Assembly: GCA_035502095.1 (NCBI GenBank)
Contig: DATJUX010000020.1
Coordinates: 62,001 to 126,000, forward strand
Direction: 5' to 3'
Source: JAKANT01 sp035502095
Lineage (GTDB): Bacteria > Pseudomonadota > Gammaproteobacteria > Burkholderiales > Burkholderiaceae_F
Length of the DNA: 64,000 nt
Shown: positions 53,915 to 62,543 of the stretch, piece after piece
Layout of the letters: each line of letters begins with the position of its first letter
How positions within the stretch are numbered: position 1 is the stretch's first letter
Position numbers and translations under genes: made by a program
The notes under the pieces: generated by a model
Seen by the model: the letters and a program-made list of their open reading frames with translations, nothing else
What the model was told of the DNA's origin: nothing
Databases searched by the model: none

Positions 53915-54382
53915 ATGCGGCCAGGCCGGCGCGAGTTCGTCAAGCTGAGCGGCGTTTTCGCGACGCTGGCCGCGATCGGGCTGCTCGGCGAGGACGAGGC
54001 GCGGGCGCAGCAGCTGGCGTGGAACAAGGCCGCCTTCGAAACCAAGAATCTCGCCGACACGATCAAGGCGCTCGGCGGCAGCGGCGTCGCCGAGAGCAAG
54101 GACATCGCGATGACGGTGCCGGACATCGCGGAAAACGGCGCCGTGGTTCCGGTCGCCGTGGCGAGCGCGATCCCCGGCACGCAGACGATCTACATCCTGG
54201 TCGAAAAGAATCCGAACATGCTCGCCGCTGCCTTCACCCTGCCGCCGGGTACGGAGCCGGGGATCGCGACGCGCGTCAAGATGGCCCAGACGTCCAACGT
54301 GGTGGCCGTCGTGAAGGCCAACAACCAGTTCTTCGTCGCCAGCAAGGAAGTGAAGGTCACGCTCGGCGGCTGTGGCGGTTGA
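53915..54382 (+). CDS. soxY: Thiosulfate oxidation carrier protein SoxY (second sox set)
   Basis: This 155-residue protein starts with a Tat signal (RPGRREFVKLSGVFATLAAIG). The SoxY core VAESKDIAMTVPDIAENGAVVPV (in part) and IYILVEKNPNMLAAAF leads to the canonical C-terminal KVTLGGCGG, whose Cys is the thiosulfate attachment point. GGAGAG lies just before the ATG. It is the first gene of soxYZAXB. Intermediates bound here are made by SoxAX and released by SoxB; the absence of soxCD nearby suggests the sulfane sulfur may be passed on or deposited. Confidence 0.93.
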   Translation: MRPGRREFVKLSGVFATLAAIGLLGEDEARAQQLAWNKAAFETKNLADTIKALGGSGVAESKDIAMTVPDIAENGAVVPVAVASAIPGTQTIYILVEKNPNMLAAAFTLPPGTEPGIATRVKMAQTSNVVAVVKANNQFFVASKEVKVTLGGCGG

Positions 54383-54418
54383 AGCGCCGCCGCCGCGAGG
54401 CAGATAGAAGGGAACCGC

Positions 54419-54730
54419 ATGCCAGATCCGATGCGAATCCGCGCCAATGTGCACGCCGACGGCGTCGACGTGCGCGTGCTCATGAGCCACGAGATGGAGA
54501 CCGGCCAGCGCAAGGACGCCGACGGCAGCATCGTGCCCGCCCACTTCATCTCCAATGTCACCATTACACATGCCGGCAAGACGGTGCTGAGCGCCGAGTG
54601 GGGACCGGCGGTCTCGAAGAACCCTTACCTGCAGTTCAAGTTCCAGGGCGGCAGCAAGGGCGACGAGATCACCGTGACCTGGGTCGACAACAAGGGCGAA
54701 ACGCGCACCGACAAGGCCACGATCGCCTGA
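54419..54730 (+). CDS. soxZ: Thiosulfate oxidation carrier subunit SoxZ (second sox set)
   Basis: The 103-residue protein has the SoxZ pattern DGVDVRVLMSHEMETGQRKD, ISNVTITHAGKTVLSAEWG and FQGGSKGDEITVTWVDNKGE (pieces). It pairs with SoxY as the sulfur carrier. It lies 36 bases downstream of soxY. It differs clearly in sequence from the copy at 33581, so the two sets are not a recent duplication. Confidence 0.92.
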   Translation: MPDPMRIRANVHADGVDVRVLMSHEMETGQRKDADGSIVPAHFISNVTITHAGKTVLSAEWGPAVSKNPYLQFKFQGGSKGDEITVTWVDNKGETRTDKATIA

Positions 54731-54744
54731 GCGCAGGAGATGCC

Positions 54745-55569
54745 ATGGGTCGAGACCGGGCCGCCGCGTTCGCGGGCGCGTTGACCAGTGTCGCGCTCGT
54801 GTTGCTCGCGGGCGGCGCGGCGGCGCAGAACAGCACGACGGACGAGATCGCGCGCTATCGGCAGATGCTGCAGGATGGCAATCCGGCCGAACTGCTCGTC
54901 GCGCGCGGCGAAGATCTCTGGAAGACCGCGCGCGGGCCGAACGACGTCTCGCTCGAGCGCTGTGATCTCGGGCTCGGTCCCGGTGTCGTCAAGGGCGCGT
55001 ACGCGCGTCTCCCGCGTTACTTCGCGGACGCCGACCAGGTGCTCGACTTCGAAGGGCGCCTCGTGTACTGCATGGTGACCCTGCAGGGTTTCGCGCGCGC
55101 CGACGCGGTGAAGAATCCCTTTTCCGGGGTCGGCGAGCGCCAGACGGATATCGAGGCGCTCACCGCCTATGTGGTCGATGCATCGCACGGCATGAAGATC
55201 GACGTGCCGCAGGAGCACCCCCGGGAAAAGGCGGCGTTCGAGCGCGGCCGTTACTTGTTCTACATGCGCGGCGGCCCGTACGACTTCGCCTGTTCGACCT
55301 GCCACGGCGCCGACAACCAGCGCATTCGCCTGCAGGACCTGCCCAACTTCGAGAAGAGCGAGGCCGCCCGGCGGGCGTTCGCGCAGTGGCCGGCGTATCG
55401 CGTGTCGCAGGGAGCGCTGCGCACCATGCAGTGGCGCATCAACGACTGCTTCCGGCAGCAGCGCTTTCCGGAACCCATTTTCGTCTCCCAGGCGACGATC
55501 GATCTCATCACGTTCCTGGGCGTGCGCGCGAACGGCGGCACGATGGAAGCGCCGTCGATCAAGCGCTAG
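54745..55569 (+). CDS. soxA: Sulfur oxidation c-type cytochrome SoxA, monohaem form (second sox set)
   Basis: The 274-residue protein has a signal peptide (ALTSVALVLLAGGAAA) and one haem motif (CSTCHG) plus the catalytic Cys in WRINDCFRQQ. The N-terminal half keeps two Cys (LERCDLG, LVYCMVT) that form the disulfide replacing the first haem in monohaem SoxA proteins. It pairs with the SoxX encoded next, with 10 bases between the genes. Compare the dihaem SoxA at 32811. Confidence 0.9.
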   Translation: MGRDRAAAFAGALTSVALVLLAGGAAAQNSTTDEIARYRQMLQDGNPAELLVARGEDLWKTARGPNDVSLERCDLGLGPGVVKGAYARLPRYFADADQVLDFEGRLVYCMVTLQGFARADAVKNPFSGVGERQTDIEALTAYVVDASHGMKIDVPQEHPREKAAFERGRYLFYMRGGPYDFACSTCHGADNQRIRLQDLPNFEKSEAARRAFAQWPAYRVSQGALRTMQWRINDCFRQQRFPEPIFVSQATIDLITFLGVRANGGTMEAPSIKR

Positions 55570-55579
55570 CGGGGACGTG

Positions 55580-56197
55580 ATGAACGCGCGCAACTTCCTC
55601 GCATGCGGAGCCCTGATCGCGCTGGCGGGTGCGTGTGCCACGCAGCGCTACACGCCTCCGACCGACCAGGAGACGCTCGCGGTGATCCGCGCGGGTTTCC
55701 AGGATCGCGGCATCGCGAAGGTCGATCGCCTGAACCAGACCGAGCTGCAGGCGGCGTGCAGCAAGTATCGCAACAACCCCCCGCTGGAGGTGCGGGCGCA
55801 GCTCGAGAAGGCGGCGGCGGCGAGCGTGAAGTACCCGGGCGACGGCAGGTGGCTGGGCGACTTCAAGCAGGGCGAACGCATCGCGCAGACCGGGGTCGGC
55901 CTGCAATGGACCGACACCGCGACCACCGTCAACGGCGGCAATTGCTACGCGTGCCACCAGCTGACGAAGGAGGAGATCTCCTTCGGCAACCTCGGCCCGT
56001 CGCTGTACCACTACGCGAAGACTCACGGCACCGGCGAGCCGACGCTGCGCTACACGTGGGGCAAGATCTGGAACACGCACGCCTACCACGCGTGTTCGCA
56101 GATGCCGCGCTTCGGCGACGCGGGCATCCTGACCGAAGAACAGATCAGGCACGTGATGGCGCTGCTGCTGGATCCCGACTCCCCGGTCAACCGGTAG
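55580..56197 (+). CDS. soxX: Sulfur oxidation c-type cytochrome SoxX, lipobox-containing (second sox set)
   Basis: The 205-residue SoxX begins NFLACGALIALAGAC, a lipobox, so it may be membrane-anchored. A helical insertion of about 80 residues precedes the cytochrome core with GGNCYACH, GNLGPSLYHYAKTHGTGEP (in part), and the Met ligand in CSQMPRFGDAGILTEEQI. It is much longer than the SoxX at 34448 and belongs to a different subtype. It should form SoxAX with the monohaem SoxA. Confidence 0.87.
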   Translation: MNARNFLACGALIALAGACATQRYTPPTDQETLAVIRAGFQDRGIAKVDRLNQTELQAACSKYRNNPPLEVRAQLEKAAAASVKYPGDGRWLGDFKQGERIAQTGVGLQWTDTATTVNGGNCYACHQLTKEEISFGNLGPSLYHYAKTHGTGEPTLRYTWGKIWNTHAYHACSQMPRFGDAGILTEEQIRHVMALLLDPDSPVNR

Positions 56198-56290
56198 GCC
56201 GGCTGCGGTGGACTTCGCGCGCGTGCGATCCGCCATGCACCGGCGCTCGGTGCACGCGGGCCTTTGGGCAGTCGGGAGGATCGGCGCCTG

Positions 56291-58009
56291 ATGCACCGGC
56301 GCGAATTCCTGCAGGTTCTTGCCGCGGGTGCCGCGGCGGGCATGCCGCTCGCGTCGCCCGCGGTGCTCGCGCAGCAGCCCGACGCGGCGCGCCGCCTCTA
56401 TGACCTGCCGCGCTTCGGCAACGTGCATTTGCTGCACTTCACGGATTGCCACGCCCAGCTGCGCCCGCTCTACTTCCGCGAGCCGAGCGTGAATCTCGGC
56501 GTGGGTGCCGCGGCCGGCCAGCCGCCGCACCTCGTCGGCGAACATCTGCTCCGTTTTTTCGGACTCGCGCCGCGCTCGATCGAAGCGCACGCGTTCACCT
56601 GCCTCGACTTCGAGGCCGCCGCGCGCACCTACGGCAAGGTCGGCGGCTTCGCCCACCTGGCGACGCTCGTGCAACGCCTGAAGGCTGGCCGCCCCGGCGC
56701 GCTGCTGCTCGACGGCGGCGACACGTGGCAGGGATCGGCGACGTCGCTGTGGACCCGCGGGCAGGACATGATCGACGCCTGCAAGCTGCTCGGCGTCGAC
56801 GTCATGACGGCGCACTGGGAGATGACGTACGGTGCCGGGCGCGTGCTCGAGGTGATCGAGAAGGACCTCGCCGGCCGGACCGCGTTCGTGGCGCAGAACA
56901 TCGCCACGGCCGACTTCGGCGATCCGGTGTTCCCGGCGTACGTGATGCGCGAAATGAACGGCGTGCCGGTGGCGATCGTCGGCCAGGCGTTTCCGTACAC
57001 GCCGATCGCGCATCCGCGCCACTTCGTCGCCGACTGGACGTTCGGCATCCAGGACGTGCGCATGCAGGCCTGCGTCGACGAGGTGCGCGCGAAGGGCGCG
57101 CAGGCGGTAGTCGTGCTGTCGCACAACGGGATGGACGTCGACCTGAAGATGGCCCGGCGCGTGCGCGGCATCGACGCCATTCTCGGCGGACACACGCACG
57201 ACGGCGTGCCGGCACCGACCATCGTCGCCAACGCGGGCGGCCCGACGCTGGTGACGAACGCGGGCAGCCACGGGAAATTCCTGGCCGTGCTCGACTTCGA
57301 CGTGCGCGCGGGCAAGGTCGCGGATTTTCGCTACAAGCTGCTGCCGGTTTTCGCGCAACTGCTGCCGGCGGATCCGGCGATGACGGTGCACATCGACAGC
57401 GTGCGCAAGCCGTTCGAAAGCCGGCTCGCCGAGAAGCTCGCGGTCTCCGAGACGCTGCTCTACCGGCGCGGGAACTTCAACGGCAGCTTCGACCAGCTTA
57501 TCTGCGATGCGCTGCTCGAGGTGCGTGGCGCGCAGATCGCGCTTTCGCCAGGCTTCCGCTGGGGGCCCACGCTGCTGCCCGGCCAGCCGATCCTGATGGA
57601 AGATGTCATGGATCAAACCGCGATCACGTATCCGTTCACGACGCTCACCGAGATGAGCGGGGCGACCATCAAGTCGATCCTGGAGGATGTCGCCGACAAC
57701 CTGTTCAATCCCGATCCCTACCTGCAGCAGGGCGGCGACATGGTGCGCATCGGCGGGTTGACGTACGCGATCGAGCCCGCCGCGACCGTGGGCCGTCGCA
57801 TCTCCGACATGCGACTCGACGGGCGACCGATCGACGCTGAGCGGACCTACAAGGTGGCCGGATGGGCACCCGTTGCCGAGGATGCGCGCGGGATGCCGAT
57901 CTGGGAGGTGGTGGCGGCCTATCTGAGGGCGCACAAGACCGTGCGCCCGCGCAGGCTCAACGAGCCGGTGATTCGGGGGATGGAGGGGAACCGAGGGATG
58001 TCGGCTTGA
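56291..58009 (+). CDS. soxB: Thiosulfohydrolase SoxB
   Basis: The 572-residue enzyme has a Tat-type signal (MHRREFLQVLAAGAAAG) and a metallophosphatase-like core with the dimanganese site spread over HFTDCHAQL, DGGDTWQGS, LSHNGMDVDLKM and LGGHTHDG. The C-terminal domain has RRGNFNGSFDQLICDALLE and LSPGFRWGPTLLPG, which accept the SoxY arm. SoxB hydrolyses SoxY-bound sulfonate to sulfate. It is the only soxB in the window and closes the soxYZAXB operon, followed by a hairpin. Confidence 0.93.
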   Translation: MHRREFLQVLAAGAAAGMPLASPAVLAQQPDAARRLYDLPRFGNVHLLHFTDCHAQLRPLYFREPSVNLGVGAAAGQPPHLVGEHLLRFFGLAPRSIEAHAFTCLDFEAAARTYGKVGGFAHLATLVQRLKAGRPGALLLDGGDTWQGSATSLWTRGQDMIDACKLLGVDVMTAHWEMTYGAGRVLEVIEKDLAGRTAFVAQNIATADFGDPVFPAYVMREMNGVPVAIVGQAFPYTPIAHPRHFVADWTFGIQDVRMQACVDEVRAKGAQAVVVLSHNGMDVDLKMARRVRGIDAILGGHTHDGVPAPTIVANAGGPTLVTNAGSHGKFLAVLDFDVRAGKVADFRYKLLPVFAQLLPADPAMTVHIDSVRKPFESRLAEKLAVSETLLYRRGNFNGSFDQLICDALLEVRGAQIALSPGFRWGPTLLPGQPILMEDVMDQTAITYPFTTLTEMSGATIKSILEDVADNLFNPDPYLQQGGDMVRIGGLTYAIEPAATVGRRISDMRLDGRPIDAERTYKVAGWAPVAEDARGMPIWEVVAAYLRAHKTVRPRRLNEPVIRGMEGNRGMSA

Positions 58010-58011
58010 GA

Positions 58012-58029
58012 AGCCGGGAACACCCGGCT
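58012..58029 (+). terminator. Hairpin after soxB
   Basis: AGCCGGG-AACA-CCCGGCT is a perfect 7-bp stem with a four-base loop starting 3 bases after the soxB stop. It is followed by CCTCGTT, not a clean T-run. A likely transcript end before the tRNA gene. Confidence 0.5.
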
Positions 58030-58050
58030 CCTCGTTATGCTTCCAGCCCC

Positions 58051-58138
58051 GGAAGCGTGGCCGAGCGGTTTAAGGCACCGGTCTTGAAAACCGGCAAGGG
58101 GCAACCCTTCGTGAGTTCGAATCTCACCGCTTCCGCCA
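58051..58138 (+). tRNA. tRNA-Ser (anticodon TGA)
   Basis: The acceptor stem GGAAGCG pairs with CGCTTCC, and CCA is encoded at the end. The D arm has GGCCGAGCGGTTTAAGGC, the anticodon stem CCGGT/ACCGG encloses CTTGAAA with TGA, a long variable arm (AAGGGGCAACCCTT) marks it as serine class II, and the T arm is GTGAGTTCGAATCTCAC. It reads UCA and other UCN codons. tRNA-Ser genes are common integration sites, and decayed genes lie downstream. Confidence 0.95.
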
Positions 58139-58175
58139 GAACTCAGAGCCGAACCGACAGCAAGAGGGGGCGACA

Positions 58176-58871
58176 ATGAACTCGGTCCTTGTGACTGGCG
58201 CTGCGCGTGGCATTGGGCTTGAGTTCTGCCGACAGCTCGTCGCGCGAGGCGACTCGGTCGTCGCAACCTGTCGTCGATCTTCCGACGAGTTGCGCGCGGT
58301 GAAACTTCGGATCGTCGACGACATCGACGTGACGAGCGACGACGCCTGCGCGCGGCTCGCGCGCAATCTGCAAGGGAAGCCGATCGATTGGGTCGTCCTC
58401 AACGCGGGCGTGTTCGAGTCCACGTCCCTCGGCAGCCTCGAGTTCGAGCGCATGCGGCACGAATACGACGTCGATGCTCTCGGGCCGCTACGAATCACGC
58501 AGGCGCTGCTGGCGAACATCCCGCGCGGCGGGAAAATCGCTCTCGTGAGCAGCCGCGCGGGCTCGATCGGCGACAACTCGTCGGGCGGGATATACGGGTA
58601 TCGAATGGCCAAGGCAGCGCTGAACATGGCCGGTGTCTCGCTCGCGCACGATCTCCAGGCGCGCGGCATCGCGGTTGTCCTGCTGCATCCGGGCGTGGTG
58701 GATACCGAGATGCTTCGTTCGGGCATGGATGCGCTGGGGCAAATGGTGCGGTCCGCCGACCTGATCACTCCGCGCGTCGCCGTGGAGGCCATGTTGACCC
58801 GTATCGACGAGCTGACGCTTTCGAGCAGCGGACGTTTTCTGCACCGAAATGGCCAGGTGCTTCCCTGGTAG
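58176..58871 (+). CDS. SDR-family oxidoreductase
   Basis: The 231-residue protein has TGAARGIGLE, VLNAGVF in place of NNAG, a catalytic Ser in LVSSRAGSI, and YGYRMAKAALN. Short length and the PGVVDTEM region match the C-factor/sniffer-like classical SDRs. The cofactor loop TCRRSSDEL favours NADP. It starts 37 bases after the tRNA and is probably monocistronic. The substrate is unknown. Confidence 0.83.
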   Translation: MNSVLVTGAARGIGLEFCRQLVARGDSVVATCRRSSDELRAVKLRIVDDIDVTSDDACARLARNLQGKPIDWVVLNAGVFESTSLGSLEFERMRHEYDVDALGPLRITQALLANIPRGGKIALVSSRAGSIGDNSSGGIYGYRMAKAALNMAGVSLAHDLQARGIAVVLLHPGVVDTEMLRSGMDALGQMVRSADLITPRVAVEAMLTRIDELTLSSSGRFLHRNGQVLPW

Positions 58872-58904
58872 GTGCCGCGCTCGACTGGCGGATGAAGGAG
58901 CACG

Positions 58905-59318
58905 AAGCATGTTGCTGAACGGCCGCCGCCGATTGATCATCGCGATACCTGCCTGGCGGGGCTCGCGTACACCCGGACTGCGGCAACGCGGACGAGCGAG
59001 GCCGCGCGCGAACTCGATCGGCTCGGTGACTTCGAGGTCGTTCCCGGGCCGCCCGGCGCCGTCATCGGTGTCCCTCACGGCACGGCTGATAGCGGCACGC
59101 TCGACGCGGGGCGCGCCATCTGCAAGCGGTTGGGCTGGGCCGGCGTCTTCGTCACCGGATTCTGGGACGCGAAGACGCGACAGCGCATCAACGTCAACCG
59201 GCCGACCGAGTGGTTGATCGGGCCTGAGTCCTAGGTGCTTCGGGAATGGCGCAGCGATCGCGCGGTCGCCGCGAACGCCCGCTACGCCCAACTACCGGGC
59301 GGCGTCGACGATCTCGAA
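58905..59318 (+). pseudogene. Decayed hydrolase gene (possibly N-formylglutamate amidohydrolase-like)
   Basis: From 58953 to 59231 the plus strand reads LAGLAYTRTAATRTSEAAREL, then IGVPHGTADSGTLDAG, VFVTGFWDAKTRQRINVNRP and EWLIGPES, a clearly selected sequence. No start codon precedes it in frame, and TAG at 59232-59234 interrupts it; the same frame then continues VLREWRSDRAVAANARYAQL, as expected if a CAG became TAG. The PHG...D pattern recalls N-formylglutamate amidohydrolases, but I am not sure of the family. Both ends are lost. Confidence 0.55.
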
Positions 59319-59667
59319 AATCGCGGACAAGGGTTGCGCGATCGAGCATTCCGGGCGGTGTACGGCAATCGTGCGTGGCGACTCGCTAATGCCGAGTGCC
59401 TGGCCGATGCCGTTGCATCGGCGCGTTGGGCGTACCGTGATCGTGATGCGGGGTGGTGCCGGCGGTTGGCCACGAGCAGTCGGGCCAGTGTTAACGCTCA
59501 GCGAATCCACTGTCGGAATCCGCACCGGGCATTGCCGATAGTCGGAATTCTTTACAGCTGGGCAAACCTTACAGCGCCGAGAGGCTGCAACTCGTTGATT
59601 CCACTCAGAGGCGTTTCCATGAGCCCGGTTCTTGCATAACCCTCTGCATCGCCCACTTCGGCGTTTC
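59319..59667. other. Intergenic stretch after the decayed gene, nothing recognised
   Basis: About 350 bases of lower coding quality. Open frames exist but show no motifs. The right end is relatively AT-rich and should hold the promoter of the PEP-CTERM gene. Confidence 0.4.
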
Positions 59668-59682
59668 ATGCGGAGGTTTTGG

Positions 59683-60249
59683 TTGAACTCGATCGTCAAG
59701 GTGTTGTTTGGCGCCGGTCTTGGCGCGATCGCCGGATGGGCCGCGGCCTCTCCAGTGAGTGTCAGCGACTCGACGACGTCGATCGGTCCTCTGACTTACT
59801 TTGCCGACACGTTCACCGAGTCAGGCATGGCGGGGTCGCTCAATCTCGACACCGCTGCGCCAACGCCTGGTGTGCAGGTCAACGAAGCGCTTCTGGCGGT
59901 GGGGGACAGCGGCCTGACCGACGCCTCGCAGACGTTTACCCTGAGCTTCGATCTGACGCTGGATGGCGTCACGCACACGATGACGCAGACGATGCTGTGG
60001 ACGGTCACGCCGAGCCAGGATCAGACGCTCGCGGCCGCCGCGAGCAGCGGCGTACTTTTCGTGACGGGCGCCGGCAACTGGCTGGTGACGCTCGACTCGT
60101 TTCAGATGACTGCGGACTTCTTCGGCAACTACGCTACCCCGGTCACCGCGGATTTTGCTGCGGTTCCGGAACCGGGCACGCTCGCGCTGTTGTCGATCGG
60201 GTTGCTCGGCGCGAGCCTGGTCGCAGCGCGCCGCCGCCAGCGCAGCTGA
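59683..60249 (+). CDS. PEP-CTERM sorting-domain protein
   Basis: The start is probably the TTG at 59683, six bases after GGAGG, giving MNSIVKVLFGAGLGAIAGWAAA as a signal peptide; an ATG at 59668 is also in frame. The mature protein is Thr/Ser-rich and beta-stranded (VSDSTTSIGPLTYFADTFT). It ends VPEPGTLALLSIGLLGASL plus AARRRQRS, the exosortase recognition signal with a PEP motif, a helix and a basic tail. Such proteins go to the surface or the extracellular matrix. No exosortase or EPS genes are in the window. Confidence 0.88.
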   Translation: MNSIVKVLFGAGLGAIAGWAAASPVSVSDSTTSIGPLTYFADTFTESGMAGSLNLDTAAPTPGVQVNEALLAVGDSGLTDASQTFTLSFDLTLDGVTHTMTQTMLWTVTPSQDQTLAAAASSGVLFVTGAGNWLVTLDSFQMTADFFGNYATPVTADFAAVPEPGTLALLSIGLLGASLVAARRRQRS

Positions 60250-60270
60250 TCCCCGCAGCGGGTCATCAAG

Positions 60271-60301
60271 AAGCGCGCCCCTCGTCGGGGCGCGCTTTTT
60301 T
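60271..60301 (+). terminator. Strong Rho-independent terminator after the PEP-CTERM gene
   Basis: AAGCGCGCCCC-TCGTC-GGGGCGCGCTT is an 11-bp perfect stem with a five-base loop, followed by a T-run (TTTTTT overlapping the stem end). It lies 21 bases after the stop codon. The convergent gene ends at 60349. Confidence 0.9.
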
Positions 60302-60348
60302 GTGGGTCCCTGCAAGCACCGTCGAGCGCGGCGTCCGACCCTGATCCG

Positions 60349-60939
60349 CTACTTCTTCGCGCTCTTCGGCTCGACTGCGATCGCGACCGCCTCGGTATAG
60401 GTGGCCTGGATCTGGTCGCCGACCTTGATCAGCTTGAACTGCTCGGGGTCGCGCACCTGCATTTCGACAGTGCGATGCGCGCCCTTCAGCGTGACGGTCT
60501 GCGTGGTGTCGTCGAGCTTGACGACGTTGCCCACGACCTTGACCTGGCGTGCAGCGCCGGCCGCGGGGGTTTCGCCAGGTTTGGCCGTGGCGGCACCGCC
60601 GCTTTCGGTCATGCCCAACGGTTGGCCGCCGCCTTTTTTCAACTCGACGACGAGCGCTTCGGCGTACTTGGCCACGACCTTGTCGCCGACCTTGAGCTTG
60701 TCGAAGTTCTGCATCTCCGGCGGGGCGACCATGCTCATCGAGTCACCCTTCGGTCCCTTGAGTTTGATGGTGCGCGTGGCCTTGTCGATGCCGGTGATGG
60801 TTGCCTCGGCTTCGATGGTCTGCGCGGCTGCGGCCACGCCCGGCCCGGTGGCGGTCGTCGCCCCGGCAGTCTGCGCCGAGGCGGTTTGTGCAATGACGAG
60901 CGCCAGCGCAAGGGTCGCGGCGGGGATCAATCCATTCAT
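60349..60939 (-). CDS. Hypothetical periplasmic protein with two related beta domains
   Basis: The 196-residue protein has a signal peptide (LALALVIAQTASA) and two copies of a beta motif: ATITGIDKATRTIKLKGPKG then FDKLKVGDKVVAKYAEAL, and NVVKLDDTTQTVTLKGAH then FKLIKVGDQIQATYTEAV. Each copy looks like a small OB/SH3-like barrel ending in the same K-V-G-D-x-I/V-x-A-x-Y-x-E-A phrase. Similar proteins are widespread in proteobacteria without assigned function. The gene is alone. Confidence 0.7.
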   Translation of the reverse strand: MNGLIPAATLALALVIAQTASAQTAGATTATGPGVAAAAQTIEAEATITGIDKATRTIKLKGPKGDSMSMVAPPEMQNFDKLKVGDKVVAKYAEALVVELKKGGGQPLGMTESGGAATAKPGETPAAGAARQVKVVGNVVKLDDTTQTVTLKGAHRTVEMQVRDPEQFKLIKVGDQIQATYTEAVAIAVEPKSAKK

Positions 60940-61065
60940 TCGTAGCTCCGGTCGTTAAGGGCGTTGGAGTTGGCTTGCGTCCGCGAGCACAGGGTGCCCG
61001 CAGGGTGCCGGAGCATACCGCCCTCCGCGCGCAACCGTTTTCGGCCGCGCGCCTGCAAGAGCAGT

Positions 61066-61085
61066 CCCGTGCGTTAGCGCACGGG
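61066..61085. repeat. Perfect 8-bp inverted repeat CCCGTGCG-TTAG-CGCACGGG
   Basis: This hairpin lies 24 bases downstream of the small lipoprotein gene (minus strand). Neither side has a T-run. It could assist termination of that transcript. Confidence 0.45.
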
Positions 61086-61108
61086 ATGTCTGAGGAAACC
61101 CGTTCGCT

Positions 61109-61333
61109 TCAACGGTTGGGCGGCACGCTCATCAAGTACCAGCGCGGCGCGTCTTCGTCGTCCATGTAGAAGTGCGGGTCGAGCAGGCTAGGGCCTGCGA
61201 AGCCGGCCGGCGCGATGTAAGTGCCGCCGTAGGTGGGGCTGCTCCCGCCATAGAAACGCGTCTGAAATTGCGGCGTTGTCCCGCAAGCGGAAACGAGCGG
61301 GAGCAACGACAGTGCGCAGATCGCTTTCAGCAT
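61109..61333 (-). CDS. Hypothetical small lipoprotein
   Basis: The 74-residue protein has a lipoprotein signal (MLKAICALSLLPLVSAC) and a mature part of about 57 residues rich in Gly, Tyr and Pro (FYGGSSPTYGGTYIAP). It ends with PRWYLMSVPPNR. ATG 61333 is preceded by a GGAGAAACACG site. No family recognised; probably an outer-membrane lipoprotein. Confidence 0.6.
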   Translation of the reverse strand: MLKAICALSLLPLVSACGTTPQFQTRFYGGSSPTYGGTYIAPAGFAGPSLLDPHFYMDDEDAPRWYLMSVPPNR

Positions 61334-61484
61334 CGTGTTTCTCCAGTACGACGGCGTGTTCCGGTCTTGACGGCTGCCAGTCCGGCGCAGCGCCCCGCTC
61401 GCAAAGAATAGCCTACGGGCCAATGGGCGGAGCAGGTCTCCGCACCAAGTCTTGCGGCAGGCTTGCGCCGATGCAAGCTGCCTG

Positions 61485-62507
61485 TTACGACGCATCGGGT
61501 CCGAGCGCTTGGACACGCTCGAAGGAGCCGCTCCGCGTCGACGCGAAGAGCGCATCGATCGTGCGCATGTTGACGATCGCATCGTCCAGTGCCGCCGCGT
61601 TCGGCTGCTCGTGGCGCACGGCGTGCGAGAACGCCTCGGCCTGCAACTGGTACTGGTCCGCTACGGGCAGCGTCGTGATCCGTCCGCAGCTGCCGTCGAG
61701 CGTGCTCCCGTCATCGATGCGGTAGCGACACGGCACGTCGGGCGGCGCATTGAACGGGATCTCGATCTCGATGCGGCCGCGCGTTCCGGCGAGCACCACG
61801 CGCTGGAACGACGCGGCCTGCGTCGACACCGAGAACGTCAGCTGGCGCCCGGCGCCGAAATCGACCAGCCCCCCCGTGTTGCGATCGGTGCGGAACGTCG
61901 GGTCGAGATCCATCGTGGCGGTCGCACGTTGCGGATCCGCCTCGAAGAACCAGCGCCCCGCGACGATCGCGTAACAACCGATGTCGTACAGCGCCCCGCC
62001 ACCGATGTCGGCCTGGTTGCGGATGTTCGCCGGATCGTCGTTGAAGTAGCTGAATCCCACCTGGACGAAGCGCAGCGCGCCGATCGCTCCGCGCCGCACC
62101 TGTTCGCGCGCTTCGATCCACTGCGGGTGGAACCGCACCATGAAGGCCTCGCGGATGTGGACCTTGTGCGCGAAGGGCCGCAGGACCTCGAGGTCGGTGG
62201 CGTGCAGCGCCATCGGCTTTTCGCACAGCACGTGCTTGCCGGCCTTGGCGGCCGCAAGCGTCAACGGCACGTGCAGGTGGTTCGGCAGCGGGTTGTAGAC
62301 GGCCTCGATGTCCGGGTCGGCCAGCATCGCCTCGTAGGAACCGTACGCCTTGGCGATGCCGAGTTCGGCGGTGGCGCGCTGCGCGCGCTGCAGGTCCCGC
62401 GATGCGAGCCCGGCCACCACGAGCGAGCGGCTCTTGCGCATGCCGGGAATGACCTTCTTTGTGCCGATGAGTGCGGACGAGAGGATGCCCCAGCGAACCG
62501 GTTCCAA
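61485..62507 (-). CDS. Gfo/Idh/MocA-family oxidoreductase
   Basis: The 340-residue protein has the N-terminal Rossmann domain (RWGILSSALIGTKKVIPGM, a variant of the usual GxGxxG), the diagnostic CEKPMA loop with its catalytic Lys, and a C-terminal beta-sheet domain with DIGCYAI carrying the Asp/His-like active site. These match the dimeric sugar or trans-dihydrodiol dehydrogenase group. It uses NAD(P) on a sugar or cyclitol. An alpha/beta-hydrolase gene lies 36 bases upstream on the same strand. Confidence 0.87.
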   Translation of the reverse strand: MEPVRWGILSSALIGTKKVIPGMRKSRSLVVAGLASRDLQRAQRATAELGIAKAYGSYEAMLADPDIEAVYNPLPNHLHVPLTLAAAKAGKHVLCEKPMALHATDLEVLRPFAHKVHIREAFMVRFHPQWIEAREQVRRGAIGALRFVQVGFSYFNDDPANIRNQADIGGGALYDIGCYAIVAGRWFFEADPQRATATMDLDPTFRTDRNTGGLVDFGAGRQLTFSVSTQAASFQRVVLAGTRGRIEIEIPFNAPPDVPCRYRIDDGSTLDGSCGRITTLPVADQYQLQAEAFSHAVRHEQPNAAALDDAIVNMRTIDALFASTRSGSFERVQALGPDAS

Positions 62508-62543
62508 TTCTGTCTCCCCCGGAGAGTTTTTCGGGCGCGCAGC

